Both the position numbers and the translations under genes were made by a program. From Pseudomonas viridiflava (GTDB lineage: Bacteria; Pseudomonadota; Gammaproteobacteria; Pseudomonadales; Pseudomonadaceae), in NCBI RefSeq assembly GCF_900589395.1, contig NZ_UUIS01000025.1, positions 62,001-126,000 of the forward strand: a stretch of 64,000 bases of DNA. Reading direction: 5' to 3'. The number at the start of each line of letters is the position of its first letter. Position 1 is the first letter of the stretch. The notes beneath the pieces are model-generated. The model was given only the letters and a program-made list of their open reading frames with translations, ran no database searches and was not told the DNA's origin. Positions 1 through 8,611 of this stretch are shown one piece after another.

Positions 1-108
1 GGCACAGGTTCGGGTGCAGAAATTTTCTGCAGGCTTAAGGGGGCATGAAAAGCGCGTTATAGTTCGGCGGGTTCGATTCTTTTCAATCATGCAGGGCGAT
101 CACGATTT

Positions 109-999
109 ATGGTCAAGGCAGCTTCCTCTCCCCGGTCCGGGGCGGACTTCTGGTTACTGCACATCGAGTTGCAGGACTGCGTACCTTCTGTATGGCGCCG
201 GTTCGTCGTACCGTGCGATATCGACCTGGAGAAGTTGCATGAGGTCTTGCAGGGCGTGATGGGCTGGGACAATGAGCACCTGCACGCCTTCCGTATTGGC
301 GACAAGGTCTATGGTCCGCCCGATGAGCTGCTCGATGACGACCCGTGGCGCAGCCCTGCCGAGCCTGAGTCTCTGTATACCCTGAGCGAGGCGCTGGGCA
401 GAAAAAAGAGCTTCATCTATCTTTATGATTTTGGCGATGACTGGTACCACAAGGTCACGGTCGAAAAGCGCGGCCTGTCGTCCAGCGCGTTCCCCCAGGC
501 GGCTTATTGCCTCGAGGGCGCCAATGCCTGTCCCCCGGAGGACATCGGAGGCGTGCCGGGCTATGAATTGATGCTGGAGGCGCTGGCTGATCCTGCACAT
601 CCCGAGCACAAGGGAATCAAAGAAGTATTCGGCAATGAGTTCGATCCCGCCCTGTTCGACCTGGAGGAAACCAATGACTGGTTGAAGCAGTTCGACCCGC
701 TGGACGCCCGTGAGGTCTACCAGGTGCTCAAGGAACTGGCATTGGGCCAACGCACGTTGTGCAAGACCGATGAACAACTGGACAACGAAACCGGTGACGA
801 GCCGCTGCTGGTCACTGTCGATGACTGGTTGCTGGCACTGTCGTTCGATGAACAGGGCCTGGCCCTGTGTCAGTTCTGCCGCGCCCCGGATGGCCGGCTC
901 GGCTCGATGCAGGACTGGCACCGGGCTGGCACTGACCCGGTGGCATTTCTCAGCGCCTGGGAGCTGCAACAGGTCGAGGGGCTGTTGCAGGGGTTGTAG
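109..999 (+). CDS. Plasmid pRiA4b ORF-3 family protein
   Basis: This 296-residue soluble protein carries the pRiA4b ORF-3 fold in its first ~180 residues: a LQDCVPSVWRRFVVP segment, then DLEKLHEVLQGVMGWDNEHLHAF and a FIYLYDFGDDWYHKV block, all hallmarks of this family. The fold is widespread in bacteria and IS-associated, but no biochemical role is established. The C-terminal ~100 residues are less conserved. The ATG chosen has only a weak upstream AGGGCGA, so the true start may differ. It is followed 77 bases later by hrpB on the same strand. There is no signal peptide or membrane segment. The family call is confident; the function is unknown. Confidence 0.8.
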   Translation: MVKAASSPRSGADFWLLHIELQDCVPSVWRRFVVPCDIDLEKLHEVLQGVMGWDNEHLHAFRIGDKVYGPPDELLDDDPWRSPAEPESLYTLSEALGRKKSFIYLYDFGDDWYHKVTVEKRGLSSSAFPQAAYCLEGANACPPEDIGGVPGYELMLEALADPAHPEHKGIKEVFGNEFDPALFDLEETNDWLKQFDPLDAREVYQVLKELALGQRTLCKTDEQLDNETGDEPLLVTVDDWLLALSFDEQGLALCQFCRAPDGRLGSMQDWHRAGTDPVAFLSAWELQQVEGLLQGL

Positions 1000-1075
1000 C
1001 CGCTGGGTTATAGCCCCCGGCGCTGTTGCCCCGGCGCCCGCTCGGTATACTGCCCGCCCAGTTCGGGAGTAGCCC

Positions 1076-3598
1076 ATGATTGCCTTGCCCATCGACGCTG
1101 TATTGCCGGCCCTGCGCCAAGCCCTCGACGAGCGCCACGAGGTGGTGCTTGAAGCCCCGCCCGGCGCCGGCAAGACCACCCGCGTGCCGCTGGCGTTGCT
1201 TGATGCGCCGTGGTTGGCGGGGCAGACCATCCTGATGCTCGAACCACGCCGGCTGGCCGCGCGCGCCGCGGCCGAACGGCTGGCCAGCGAACTGGGCGAG
1301 AAGGTCGGTGAAACGGTGGGTTACCGCATTCGCCTGGACAGCAAGGTCGGGCCCGGGACCCGCATCGAAGTGGTGACCGAAGGCATCCTCACCCGGCGCT
1401 TGCAGGATGATCCGGCGCTGGAGGGCGTGGGGCTGGTGATCTTCGACGAATTTCATGAACGCAGCCTGGACGCCGACCTGGCACTGGCCCTGAGCCTCAA
1501 CGGCCGTGAACTGTTGCGCGACGAGCCGCCGCTCAAGGTGCTGCTGATGTCCGCCACGCTCGAAGGCGAGCGCTTGTCGGCCTTGCTCGACGATGCGCCG
1601 GTGGTGCGCAGTGAAGGGCGCATGTTCCCGGTGACAATCCAGTGGGGGCGGCCGTTCCAGCCGGGCGAGTTCGTCGAGCCGCGCGTGGTGCAGACCGTGC
1701 TCGATGCGCTGGGCAACGAGACCGGCAGCCTGCTGGTGTTCCTGCCGGGGCAGGCCGAGATTCGCCGAGTGCATCAGCAACTGGCCGACGCCCTGGGTGA
1801 ACGAAGCGACATTCTGCTGTGCCCGTTGCATGGTGAACTTGACCTCAACGCCCAGCGCGCCGCCATCGATCCGGCCCCGCCCGGCGCGCGCAAGGTGGTG
1901 CTGGCCACCAACATTGCCGAGACCAGCCTGACCATCAATGGCGTGCGCGTGGTGATCGATGCCGGGCTGGCGCGGGTGCCGCGCTTCGACCCGGGCAGCG
2001 GCATGACCCGCCTGGACACCCAGCGCATTTCCCGCGCCAGCGCCACCCAGCGCGCCGGCCGGGCCGGGCGCCTGGAACCGGGCGTGTGTTATCGGCTGTG
2101 GTCCGAGGCCCAGCACGAGCAATTGGCGGCCTATGGCAGTGCCGAAATCCTCCAGGCCGACCTGGCGGGCCTGGCCTTGCAACTGGCCCGCTGGGGTGTG
2201 GAGCCGAACCAGTTGAAGTGGCTCGACCTGCCGCCCATGGCCGCCTTTGCCCAGGCTCGCGACCTGTTGCAGCGCCTCGGTGCGCTGCAAACAGATGGCC
2301 GCCTGACCGGGCATGGCCAGGCCATGGCCCAAATGCCGGCGCACCCGCGCATTGCCCATCTGCTGTTACGCGGCCAGTCATTGGGGCTGGCCGACATGGC
2401 CTGTGACGTCGCCGCCTTGCTGGGCGAGCGCGACATCCTGCGTGGCGTCGGCGCCGACCTGCACAGCCGCCTCGTCCTGCTGTCGGGCGAGCAGAAGGCC
2501 CAGCGCAACGCACAGGGGGGCGTGCAGCGCGCCCGGCAACTGGCGCGCCAGTACCGCAGTCATCTGCGCGGCAAACCGGCGCAGGCCGTCAGCGATCCCG
2601 ACCATCCGCGCTGGCTGGGCGCCTTACTGGCGCTGGCCTACCCGGACCGGGTGGCGCGCCAGCGACGCCCCGGTGGGGCCGAGTACCGCCTGGCCAACGG
2701 TCGCGCCGCGTTGTTTGGCGACAGCGATGCCTTGATGAAGCACGAATGGCTGGTGGTCGCCGACCTGGGCAGCCGCCAGGGCCAGCGCGAAGAGCGCATT
2801 TACCTGGCCACCGATCTGGAGCCTGCGCTGTTTGATACGGTGCTGGCCGAGCAGGTGCGCAACGTCGATCAACTGGACTGGGACGAGCGCGAAGGCGTGC
2901 TGCGCGCCGAGCGCCAGCGCAAGGTCGGCGAACTGGTGCTCGGCAGCGAACCGCTACCAGGCCTGGATGAGGCCGCGCGCGGGCAGGCGCTGCTGGGGCT
3001 GGTGCGACGCAAGGGGCTGCAATTGCTGGCCTGGACGCCCGAGTTGCGCCAGTGGCAGGCGCGGGTCAACCTGCTGCGCGCGCTGGATAGGCAACAGCAG
3101 CCTGCCAGCGACTGGCCGGACGTCAGCGACAGCGCCTTGCTCGCCAGCCTGGAACACTGGTTGCTGCCGTACCTGGGCAAGGTCACCCGGCTCAGCCACT
3201 TCGGCGCGCTCGATTTGTCATCGATGTTGCGCAACCTGCTGCCCTGGCCATTGCCGCAACGCCTCGACGAACTGGCGCCCTCGCATATACAGGTGCCTTC
3301 CGGCTCGTCGGTGCGCCTGGACTACAGCGAACACCCGCCGATCCTGGCCGTGCGCCTGCAGGAGCTGTTCGGCCTGTCCGACACCCCGCGCATCGCCAAC
3401 GGCCGTCAGGCCGTCAAGCTGCACCTGTTGTCCCCGGCGCGCCGCCCGGTGCAGGTGACACAGGACTTGGCGAGTTTCTGGCGTACGACCTACAGCGAGG
3501 TCAAGAAGGATTTGAAAGGACGCTACCCCAAGCATTACTGGCCGGATGACCCGCTGGTGGCCGAAGCCACCGCACGGATCAAGCCCCGCAAGGGGTGA
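1076..3598 (+). CDS. hrpB: ATP-dependent helicase HrpB
   Basis: An 840-residue DEAH-type RNA helicase. Walker A is APPGAGKTT (residues 27-35), motif II is DEFH (124-127), motif III is the SAT of LLMSATLEG, and motif VI is QRAGRAGR. A helicase-associated domain and the HrpB-specific C-terminal domain ending in a KGRYPKHYWPDDP block follow. Length and the DEFH variant fit HrpB rather than HrpA (about 1300 residues). It is cytosolic and NTP-dependent; in enterobacteria and pseudomonads its physiological substrate is poorly defined. It probably stands alone, and the following 337 bases hold no gene. Confidence 0.95.
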   Translation: MIALPIDAVLPALRQALDERHEVVLEAPPGAGKTTRVPLALLDAPWLAGQTILMLEPRRLAARAAAERLASELGEKVGETVGYRIRLDSKVGPGTRIEVVTEGILTRRLQDDPALEGVGLVIFDEFHERSLDADLALALSLNGRELLRDEPPLKVLLMSATLEGERLSALLDDAPVVRSEGRMFPVTIQWGRPFQPGEFVEPRVVQTVLDALGNETGSLLVFLPGQAEIRRVHQQLADALGERSDILLCPLHGELDLNAQRAAIDPAPPGARKVVLATNIAETSLTINGVRVVIDAGLARVPRFDPGSGMTRLDTQRISRASATQRAGRAGRLEPGVCYRLWSEAQHEQLAAYGSAEILQADLAGLALQLARWGVEPNQLKWLDLPPMAAFAQARDLLQRLGALQTDGRLTGHGQAMAQMPAHPRIAHLLLRGQSLGLADMACDVAALLGERDILRGVGADLHSRLVLLSGEQKAQRNAQGGVQRARQLARQYRSHLRGKPAQAVSDPDHPRWLGALLALAYPDRVARQRRPGGAEYRLANGRAALFGDSDALMKHEWLVVADLGSRQGQREERIYLATDLEPALFDTVLAEQVRNVDQLDWDEREGVLRAERQRKVGELVLGSEPLPGLDEAARGQALLGLVRRKGLQLLAWTPELRQWQARVNLLRALDRQQQPASDWPDVSDSALLASLEHWLLPYLGKVTRLSHFGALDLSSMLRNLLPWPLPQRLDELAPSHIQVPSGSSVRLDYSEHPPILAVRLQELFGLSDTPRIANGRQAVKLHLLSPARRPVQVTQDLASFWRTTYSEVKKDLKGRYPKHYWPDDPLVAEATARIKPRKG

Positions 3599-3935
3599 GG
3601 GACAGGGGACGAGCGCTCATCAGGCAGATTGCTGGATATTAAACTCACTGTTTGCAGGAGCCCACCCTGTGTCACTGACACCGCGCCAAGGCGGCGCGCC
3701 AAGGCGGTGCGCTTTCGCGCAGCAAGCATGTGGCCAGGTTAAAGCGCGCTTGGCCTGGGCCGTACTCGGACGATCGAGTGCGTAGTACTCGCAAAAATTG
3801 ATGAAACACCACTATTTTTACGACTGCTGCGCAGCCGGTCGCCGGCAAGCGGGCTCCTACGGTAGTGAATTAATATCCAATAAAATCAATAATTTATTTT
3901 GTGTTGATGAGCGTGCGGCAGCGGTCTCTCAGCGC
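3599..3935. other. Gene-free stretch with decayed REP element
   Basis: No coding sequence is supported here. The first half has a short direct repeat (GCGCCAAGGCGG-like, near 3688-3710). The second half is a degenerate copy of the composite REP element described separately at 3738-3860. AT-rich sequence follows up to the end of the small gene on the minus strand. Confidence 0.6.
3738..3860. repeat. Degenerate composite REP element (variant arm)
   Basis: The left arm reads AGCGCGCTTGGCCTGGGCC and the right arm ends in GGGCTCCTAC. In between lie a GAAACACCAC-like module remnant and a TTTACGACTGC segment. The left arm has the same GGCCTGGGCC insertion as the right arm of the copy ending at 60062 (opposite orientation), so the two share a sub-type. 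The terminal GTAGG of the left arm has decayed. Confidence 0.7.
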
Positions 3936-4262
3936 TTACCCGCGGCGGCGATCATAGTAGTAGCGACGATCGTGGCGGTCATGCTGACGGTAGTGATGGC
4001 GCGGTGGCGGCGCATAGCGGCGGTGCTGATAGTGGGAGCGGGGCGGCGCGTAGTAATGGCTGCGATATTCACGCGGCGCCGGGCGACGATAGTGATGACG
4101 GTCGTCGTAGCGGTCGTTGCGCGCCAACAGAGTGGCCGGGGCCGTATCGACCGTCGCGCCGGCAAACACAGGCGCGGCCAGGTGGCGATCGGCGGCGCCG
4201 GCAGTACCGGCGACCAGCAGGCTGGCGGACAACAGTACAATTCTGGTGATCTTCGAAAACAT
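3936..4262 (-). CDS. Small exported His/Tyr/Arg-rich protein
   Basis: A 108-residue protein with a clear Sec signal peptide (MFSKITRIVLLSASLLVAG, then GAADRH, cleavage after about residue 23). The mature part is extraordinarily rich in His, Tyr, Arg and Asp, with runs such as RNDRYDDRHHYRR, PRHHYRQHDRHDRRYYYDRR. Such a composition suggests metal or nucleic acid/polyanion binding in the periplasm, but I recognise no domain and do not assign a function. An AGGAGACACACC-type ribosome site precedes the ATG. Upstream, at 4343-4362, is a direct repeat with 11-base period that could be an OmpR-family regulator site. The next gene runs divergently. Confidence 0.7.
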   Translation of the reverse strand: MFSKITRIVLLSASLLVAGTAGAADRHLAAPVFAGATVDTAPATLLARNDRYDDRHHYRRPAPREYRSHYYAPPRSHYQHRRYAPPPRHHYRQHDRHDRRYYYDRRRG

Positions 4263-4342
4263 GGTGTGTCTCCTGATGTGGCCTGTGTATTGGCCATGTA
4301 TCCATAAGACACCGCGTTGTTGTAAATCCAGGTACAGAGTCT

Positions 4343-4362
4343 GTAAAGGTCAGGTAAAGGTC
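4343..4362 (-). promoter_or_regulatory. 11-bp-period direct repeat, possible OmpR-family box
   Basis: GTAAAGGTC occurs at 4343-4351 and again at 4354-4362, exactly 11 bases apart. On the minus strand this reads GACCTTTAC-CT-GACCTTTAC, 81 to 100 bases upstream of the small His-rich gene. Tandem half-sites at one-turn spacing are how PhoB/OmpR-family response regulators bind. Which regulator, if any, binds here cannot be told from the sequence. Confidence 0.35.
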
Positions 4363-4475
4363 CCGGCGGCCGGCAAGCCAGAAATGACCGATTCAAACGT
4401 TATGGCAGGGCGTGATGAATCCTCGACGCCAAGCCGTTGTCTGCATATGACTCATTCAATGACAGGAGTTGATCG

Positions 4476-5213
4476 ATGACCCAGGATGAAACCGTGGACT
4501 ACACCCGAGTACCCGCCGGCATGCAGCCGTTTCCGGCGCCAGAGTCGGTGTTCGTGCCCGACCAGCAGGAGCTGGCCATCCACTTGCACCCTTTGTTCAG
4601 CCTCGACATCAGCACGGTCAATCCCGAGTGGTCGGGTGTGCTGCACATGCTCAGCCCGCTGGAGCCCTATGAAAGCCTGGTTGGTGAACTCACCGAATGG
4701 GACGGCTATCACGGCGACCTGCTCAAGACCAACTGGATCGGCTTCAAGCTCGAAGACGGGCGTTACCGCCTGTGCGGCGACCCGCGCTATTTCTTCTTGC
4801 ACAAGGACAATGCCGATCTGCCGGACCCGCACCCCGGGGCCCGGGCCGACCTTGAGCGCCATTACGCCGAGCAGCACCAGGCCTACGCGAAGGCCGCCGA
4901 GGTGTACAAGGCCCGTGGCATTCTGGTGCGCCCGGACTGTGATCACGACGATCCGGTCACGTTCGTCGAGCAACTGGGCGGCGAGGCGGGGCTGGGCAAC
5001 TGGGTCGAGACCATCGAGTTTCCCAAGGAGATCATCGAAGTCGATCCCGACAACGGCGACTACCTGGTCTATCCCCTGAGCCCGGCCGGCAACCGCTTTT
5101 ATCACGTGGCCAGCGCCCACGGCTGGAACTACCGCAGCGCCGGGGCTGACCTGATCGTGATGCTGTACGAGCCCATCGAAGGGCTGGTGCTGTTTTCGTT
5201 CGATTACAGTTGA
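4476..5213 (+). CDS. Hypothetical protein, soluble
   Basis: A 245-residue protein that I do not recognise. It starts MTQDETVDYTRVPAGMQPFP behind a good ribosome site (CAGGAGTTGATCG-ATG). It is acidic, has no signal peptide or membrane helix, and contains many aromatic residues (WDGYHGDLLKTNWIGFKLEDGRYRLCGDPRYFF). A helical Ala/Glu-rich stretch lies around residues 120-150. Codon use matches its neighbours, so it is a real gene. It converges on the TonB receptor gene, with 12 bases between stops. Function unknown. Confidence 0.75.
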   Translation: MTQDETVDYTRVPAGMQPFPAPESVFVPDQQELAIHLHPLFSLDISTVNPEWSGVLHMLSPLEPYESLVGELTEWDGYHGDLLKTNWIGFKLEDGRYRLCGDPRYFFLHKDNADLPDPHPGARADLERHYAEQHQAYAKAAEVYKARGILVRPDCDHDDPVTFVEQLGGEAGLGNWVETIEFPKEIIEVDPDNGDYLVYPLSPAGNRFYHVASAHGWNYRSAGADLIVMLYEPIEGLVLFSFDYS

Positions 5214-5225
5214 GTCGGCCGACAC

Positions 5226-7262
5226 TCAAAAGCTCATCTTCACCCCCGCCTGCACGCTGCGACCAGCCGCGGGCACTTCATCGCGCAGAATCGAGCTGGC
5301 GTAGCGCACCGTCTGGTTATTGAGGTTGTCGCCCTTCACAAACGCCAGCCACTCGCTCTGGCCCACTTCGAAGCGGTAGCCAAGGCTGGCATTGAGCGTG
5401 GTGTAGCCATCGCTGTCACGTTCGGCGCGCGGCACGCGGTGCTGGGCGCTGACGTGCTCGGCGCCAAGGCTGGCCTGCCACTGGTTGTAGTCCCACAGCA
5501 GCGCAGTGTTCAGACGCAGCGGTGCAATGCGTGGCAGGGCCTCGCCGGTGTCGCGGTTATTGGCGCGGGTGTAGTCGGCCGAGCTTTGCAGGGCGAAGTT
5601 GCCATACGGCGTTTGCGCCAGGCGCCACAGGTCCTGGGCTTCACCCCCCCAGAAGTCGGCCTTGACGCCGCTGTACAGGTATTCGGGCAGGGCGTCATCG
5701 TCGCTGGCGGCGACTTCTTCACCGTCGTCGTTCAGGGAGCGACCGCTGCCCAGCAGGCCTATGTAGTTGGAGAAGCGGCTGTAGAAAACCCCGACGCTGC
5801 CTTTATGGGTGCCGTTGTCGAAGCGCAGGGCCAGGTCGGTGGACCAGGACTTTTCCTTTGCGGCATTGGCATCGCCCACTTCATAGGTGCCAGTGGCTTC
5901 GTGCGGGCCGTTGGCGTACAGCTCGTAGAAGGTCGGCGCGCGTTCGGTGTAGCTCAGGGTGCTGGCCAGCGACCAGATATCGGTCAGTTTATAGACCGCG
6001 CCGAACGACAGGCTGCCGGCGCTGAAGCTGTGGCTGGTGTCGCTGCCTTCGAAGCGTTCGTTGCCGTCGGCCTCCGGGCGCAGGCGGGTGTGTTCCAGGC
6101 GGCCGCCCAGGGTCAGGTCGAGGCGCTCGCTGGCTTGCCAGTTCTCCAGCACGAACAGCGCTGCACTGTCGGTGTCGGTGCGCGGCACGAAGGCTTCGGC
6201 GCCCAGGGCCTGGAACTGGCTGCTGGCGACCTGCGCACCGATCACCCCTTCCAGCGGGCCGAGGGGGTTGTGCCGGGCCTCGATGCGGGCCTCATAGCCA
6301 TCGTTCTTGAATACTGTGCCGGTTGCACCGTCTTCAATCTCGCGGTGCTCGTACGTGGTGTGGCCAAAATCCAGCTTCACCGAACTGAATGGGCCTTCAA
6401 GGTCGTGGATTTCCGAGGCCAGCGCGTAGTGGCGCTGTTCCATGTCGATGCGTACCGCCTCTTCGGCCGGCGAGCCGTAATTGCTGTCGTATTCGTCGTA
6501 GGACAAGCCGACAAAGCCATGATCCCAATGGTAGGCACCACCGATGGCACCGCCGTCCTGACGCCCGTCGCTATTGGCCACGCGGTGCTTGCTGTCGTCG
6601 CCGTCGAGAGCGCGTTGATCACGCGAATGGGCGTAACCGGGGATGCGCAGGTCGTTGAACTGGCGCGAGTTGGCGTCCAGGTGCAAGGCAAAGTTGCCGT
6701 CGCCCGCTTCCAGCTTGCCGGCGCTGCTGCGGGTGGTGTCCGCGCCGCCATAGCGCAACTCGCCGCCGCCGTGCACCCCGTCGACCGGCTCGGTGGGGAT
6801 GCGGTTGTCGAAGGTGTTGACCACCCCGCCCACGGCGCTGCCGCCGTACAGTAAGGCCGCCGGCCCGCGCACGACTTCGATGCGCTCGGCATTGGCGGCG
6901 TCGTAGGGCACCGCATGGTCATACGACAGCGACGAGGCATCCAGCGCGCCGACGCCGTTGCGCAGGATACGAATGCGGTCGCCATCGAAGCCACGGATCA
7001 CCGGCCGGCTGGCCGCCGGGCCAAAGTAAGTCGATGACACCCCGGGCAGGGTATTGAGTGTCTCGCCCAGCTGTGCCGACTGGCGCAGGGTCAGTTGATC
7101 GCCTTCTACCACGCTGGTCGGCGACGCCAGGGTGTCGCTGCGCAGGGGGTTGGCGGTGATGACCTGCGGGTCGAGCATCACGGCTTGAGCGGCGTAGACG
7201 GGCTGGGCGGCGAGCAACGCGCCAGCCAGGGTGGAAAGGGGAAAGGCGAATCGGGCGCGCAT
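5226..7262 (-). CDS. znuD: TonB-dependent receptor, ZnuD-like zinc uptake
   Basis: A 678-residue outer-membrane receptor. The start MRARFAFPLSTLAGALLA gives a standard signal peptide and has an AAGGATC ribosome site; longer starts would run through the Zur site. A plug domain follows (LGETLNTLPGVSSTYFGPAASRPVIRG split over residues ~60-90, RIEVVRGPAALLYGGSAVGGVVN), then a 22-strand barrel ending in the terminal aromatic F of VQAGVKMSF. His/Asp-rich loops, such as the one with GYAHSRDQRALDGDDSKHR, are typical of ZnuD-type zinc receptors. A perfect Zur palindrome just upstream supports zinc as substrate. The symbol is assigned by similarity plus that site; another metal remains possible. Confidence 0.85.
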   Translation of the reverse strand: MRARFAFPLSTLAGALLAAQPVYAAQAVMLDPQVITANPLRSDTLASPTSVVEGDQLTLRQSAQLGETLNTLPGVSSTYFGPAASRPVIRGFDGDRIRILRNGVGALDASSLSYDHAVPYDAANAERIEVVRGPAALLYGGSAVGGVVNTFDNRIPTEPVDGVHGGGELRYGGADTTRSSAGKLEAGDGNFALHLDANSRQFNDLRIPGYAHSRDQRALDGDDSKHRVANSDGRQDGGAIGGAYHWDHGFVGLSYDEYDSNYGSPAEEAVRIDMEQRHYALASEIHDLEGPFSSVKLDFGHTTYEHREIEDGATGTVFKNDGYEARIEARHNPLGPLEGVIGAQVASSQFQALGAEAFVPRTDTDSAALFVLENWQASERLDLTLGGRLEHTRLRPEADGNERFEGSDTSHSFSAGSLSFGAVYKLTDIWSLASTLSYTERAPTFYELYANGPHEATGTYEVGDANAAKEKSWSTDLALRFDNGTHKGSVGVFYSRFSNYIGLLGSGRSLNDDGEEVAASDDDALPEYLYSGVKADFWGGEAQDLWRLAQTPYGNFALQSSADYTRANNRDTGEALPRIAPLRLNTALLWDYNQWQASLGAEHVSAQHRVPRAERDSDGYTTLNASLGYRFEVGQSEWLAFVKGDNLNNQTVRYASSILRDEVPAAGRSVQAGVKMSF

Positions 7263-7284
7263 CGAAGTGATCCTTGGGGTTTGA

Positions 7285-7308
7285 ATTGTTATGTTACAAC
7301 ATAACAAT
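7285..7308 (-). promoter_or_regulatory. Zur operator (perfect 11-bp inverted repeat)
   Basis: ATTGTTATGTT and AACATAACAAT flank a 2-base centre (AC), giving 22 of 24 symmetric positions. This matches the gamma-proteobacterial Zur consensus built on GTTAT-n-ATAAC. It lies 23 bases upstream of the receptor start codon, overlapping the likely promoter or leader. Zinc-loaded Zur would block transcription here, so the receptor should be expressed under zinc limitation. Confidence 0.8.
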
Positions 7309-7350
7309 ATTTCGTCCAGGTGAAACTGCGGGCTCGTTGCAAGGGAGGGG

Positions 7351-7473
7351 GTAGGAGCGCGCTTGCCGGAATGCCTGGCCACCGCCACCGGCTGCGGAGC
7401 AGTCGTAAATTTGCAGCGTTTCGCAGATTTTGCGAGCGCTGCGCACTCGGTCGCGGGCAGAGCGCGCTCCTAC
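7351..7473. repeat. Composite REP element, one spacer module
   Basis: The left arm GTAGGAGCGCGCTTGCC and the right arm (ending AGCGCGCTCCTAC) form an inverted repeat around a spacer with one GCAGCGTTTCGCAGATTTT module. At 123 bases it is the shortest well-preserved copy in the window. Its right end overlaps the last codon boundary of the downstream phosphatase-fold gene: the TAG stop (7470-7472, minus strand) is part of the repeat's GTAGGAGC terminus. Confidence 0.85.
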
Positions 7474-8558
7474 GGGCGTTTGGGTAACAGCAGGCGTGCC
7501 AGGACGGGCAGGTGATCGGAGATGTCCAGCGTGTCGGCCTGGCGCACCTGTGCGTCGAGGCGCTTGAGACTGGGGTTGAAGAACAGATAATCCAGGGTGC
7601 GGTCCGGGCCGTCGAGGCGCGGGTCGTTGGGCCAGTGGGTCAGCCAGCGGCGGCGCTCGATGCCGCTGGCTTCGCTGTTGTCGGGGATCATCGGGTAGGC
7701 GTCCCACAACCGGTGCAGCGGGCTGTCAGCCGGGTAGGGCTGGCGTTGTTCTACACTCAGGCGCGCATATTGGCCCAGCGGCAGCAGGTTGAAATCACCA
7801 CCGATCAGCCACGGCGTGCCATTGCCGGTCAGTTGATCGAGCAACCGGGCGATGGCTTCGACCTGCTGGTGCAAGGTGTCGTCGCCTGGCCGGGGCGCAT
7901 ACAGCTGGGTATTGATCGCTGCCAGCCGGTTGCCATCGCTCAGCGGCAGGTAGCTGACCAGCAGCGCAGGCTTGGGCTGGAACTGACGCAGTACGACATT
8001 GACCGGCTGCACCGGCAATTGCAGGCGCTCGGCGCTGTCGATTCGGTAGCGGCTGAAGGTCGAAAGCTTCAGGCCGACGCTGCCCCAGATGTGCGGATGC
8101 GGCACGAATTCGGCCTGCCATTGCCACGCTTGGGTGTTGCAGGGGTAGAGGTCGACCAGCCGTTCCTGGAGCAGGGCGACCTGGTTCTGGTAATCGGTAT
8201 TCTTGGCGCCGTCGCCGGCTTCCTGCAGCAGCACCAGGTCGGGTTGTTCATCACGGATCACCCGCACCACTTCATCAAGGTTGAACGCCAGGTCCTGGGC
8301 GGTGGGGCGTTCGTCCGGGTCGCTGCCGGCGGCCGGTTCGTACCAGAACACATAGCGCTTGCCGGCCAGGTACTGAATGTTCCAGGTCATGACCTTCAAA
8401 GCCTGGCCGGGCACCAGCAGCGGCGCCGTTGAGGTGCTGCAAGTCGCCGCAACCGGCTCGCGCGCCTGCGGGCGCCAGGTCAGGTGGTAGACCGCCAGCC
8501 ACAGCCCGGCGATCAGCAGCAGGGTCAACACGATCAGACGCAAAAGGATTCGGGTCAT
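7470..8558 (-). CDS. Endonuclease/exonuclease/phosphatase family protein
   Basis: A 362-residue protein with one N-terminal membrane anchor (ILLRLIVLTLLLIAGLWLAV, residues 4-23), so the domain is probably periplasmic. The EEP catalytic set is complete: MTWNIQYL, the metal-binding Glu in LLQEAG, IGGDFNLLP and the terminal SDHLPVLARL. The family cleaves phosphodiesters or phosphomonoesters of nucleic acids, phospholipids or inositol phosphates; substrate cannot be told. Its last codon is read from unique sequence and its TAG stop lies inside a REP element. The YciC-like gene lies upstream on the same strand, 54 bases away. Confidence 0.85.
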   Translation of the reverse strand: MTRILLRLIVLTLLLIAGLWLAVYHLTWRPQAREPVAATCSTSTAPLLVPGQALKVMTWNIQYLAGKRYVFWYEPAAGSDPDERPTAQDLAFNLDEVVRVIRDEQPDLVLLQEAGDGAKNTDYQNQVALLQERLVDLYPCNTQAWQWQAEFVPHPHIWGSVGLKLSTFSRYRIDSAERLQLPVQPVNVVLRQFQPKPALLVSYLPLSDGNRLAAINTQLYAPRPGDDTLHQQVEAIARLLDQLTGNGTPWLIGGDFNLLPLGQYARLSVEQRQPYPADSPLHRLWDAYPMIPDNSEASGIERRRWLTHWPNDPRLDGPDRTLDYLFFNPSLKRLDAQVRQADTLDISDHLPVLARLLLPKRP

Positions 8559-8611
8559 CGCGCGGATGGGCCTCCTGATGGACTGGGCTGAGCATAGCCG
8601 ACAACCCGGGC

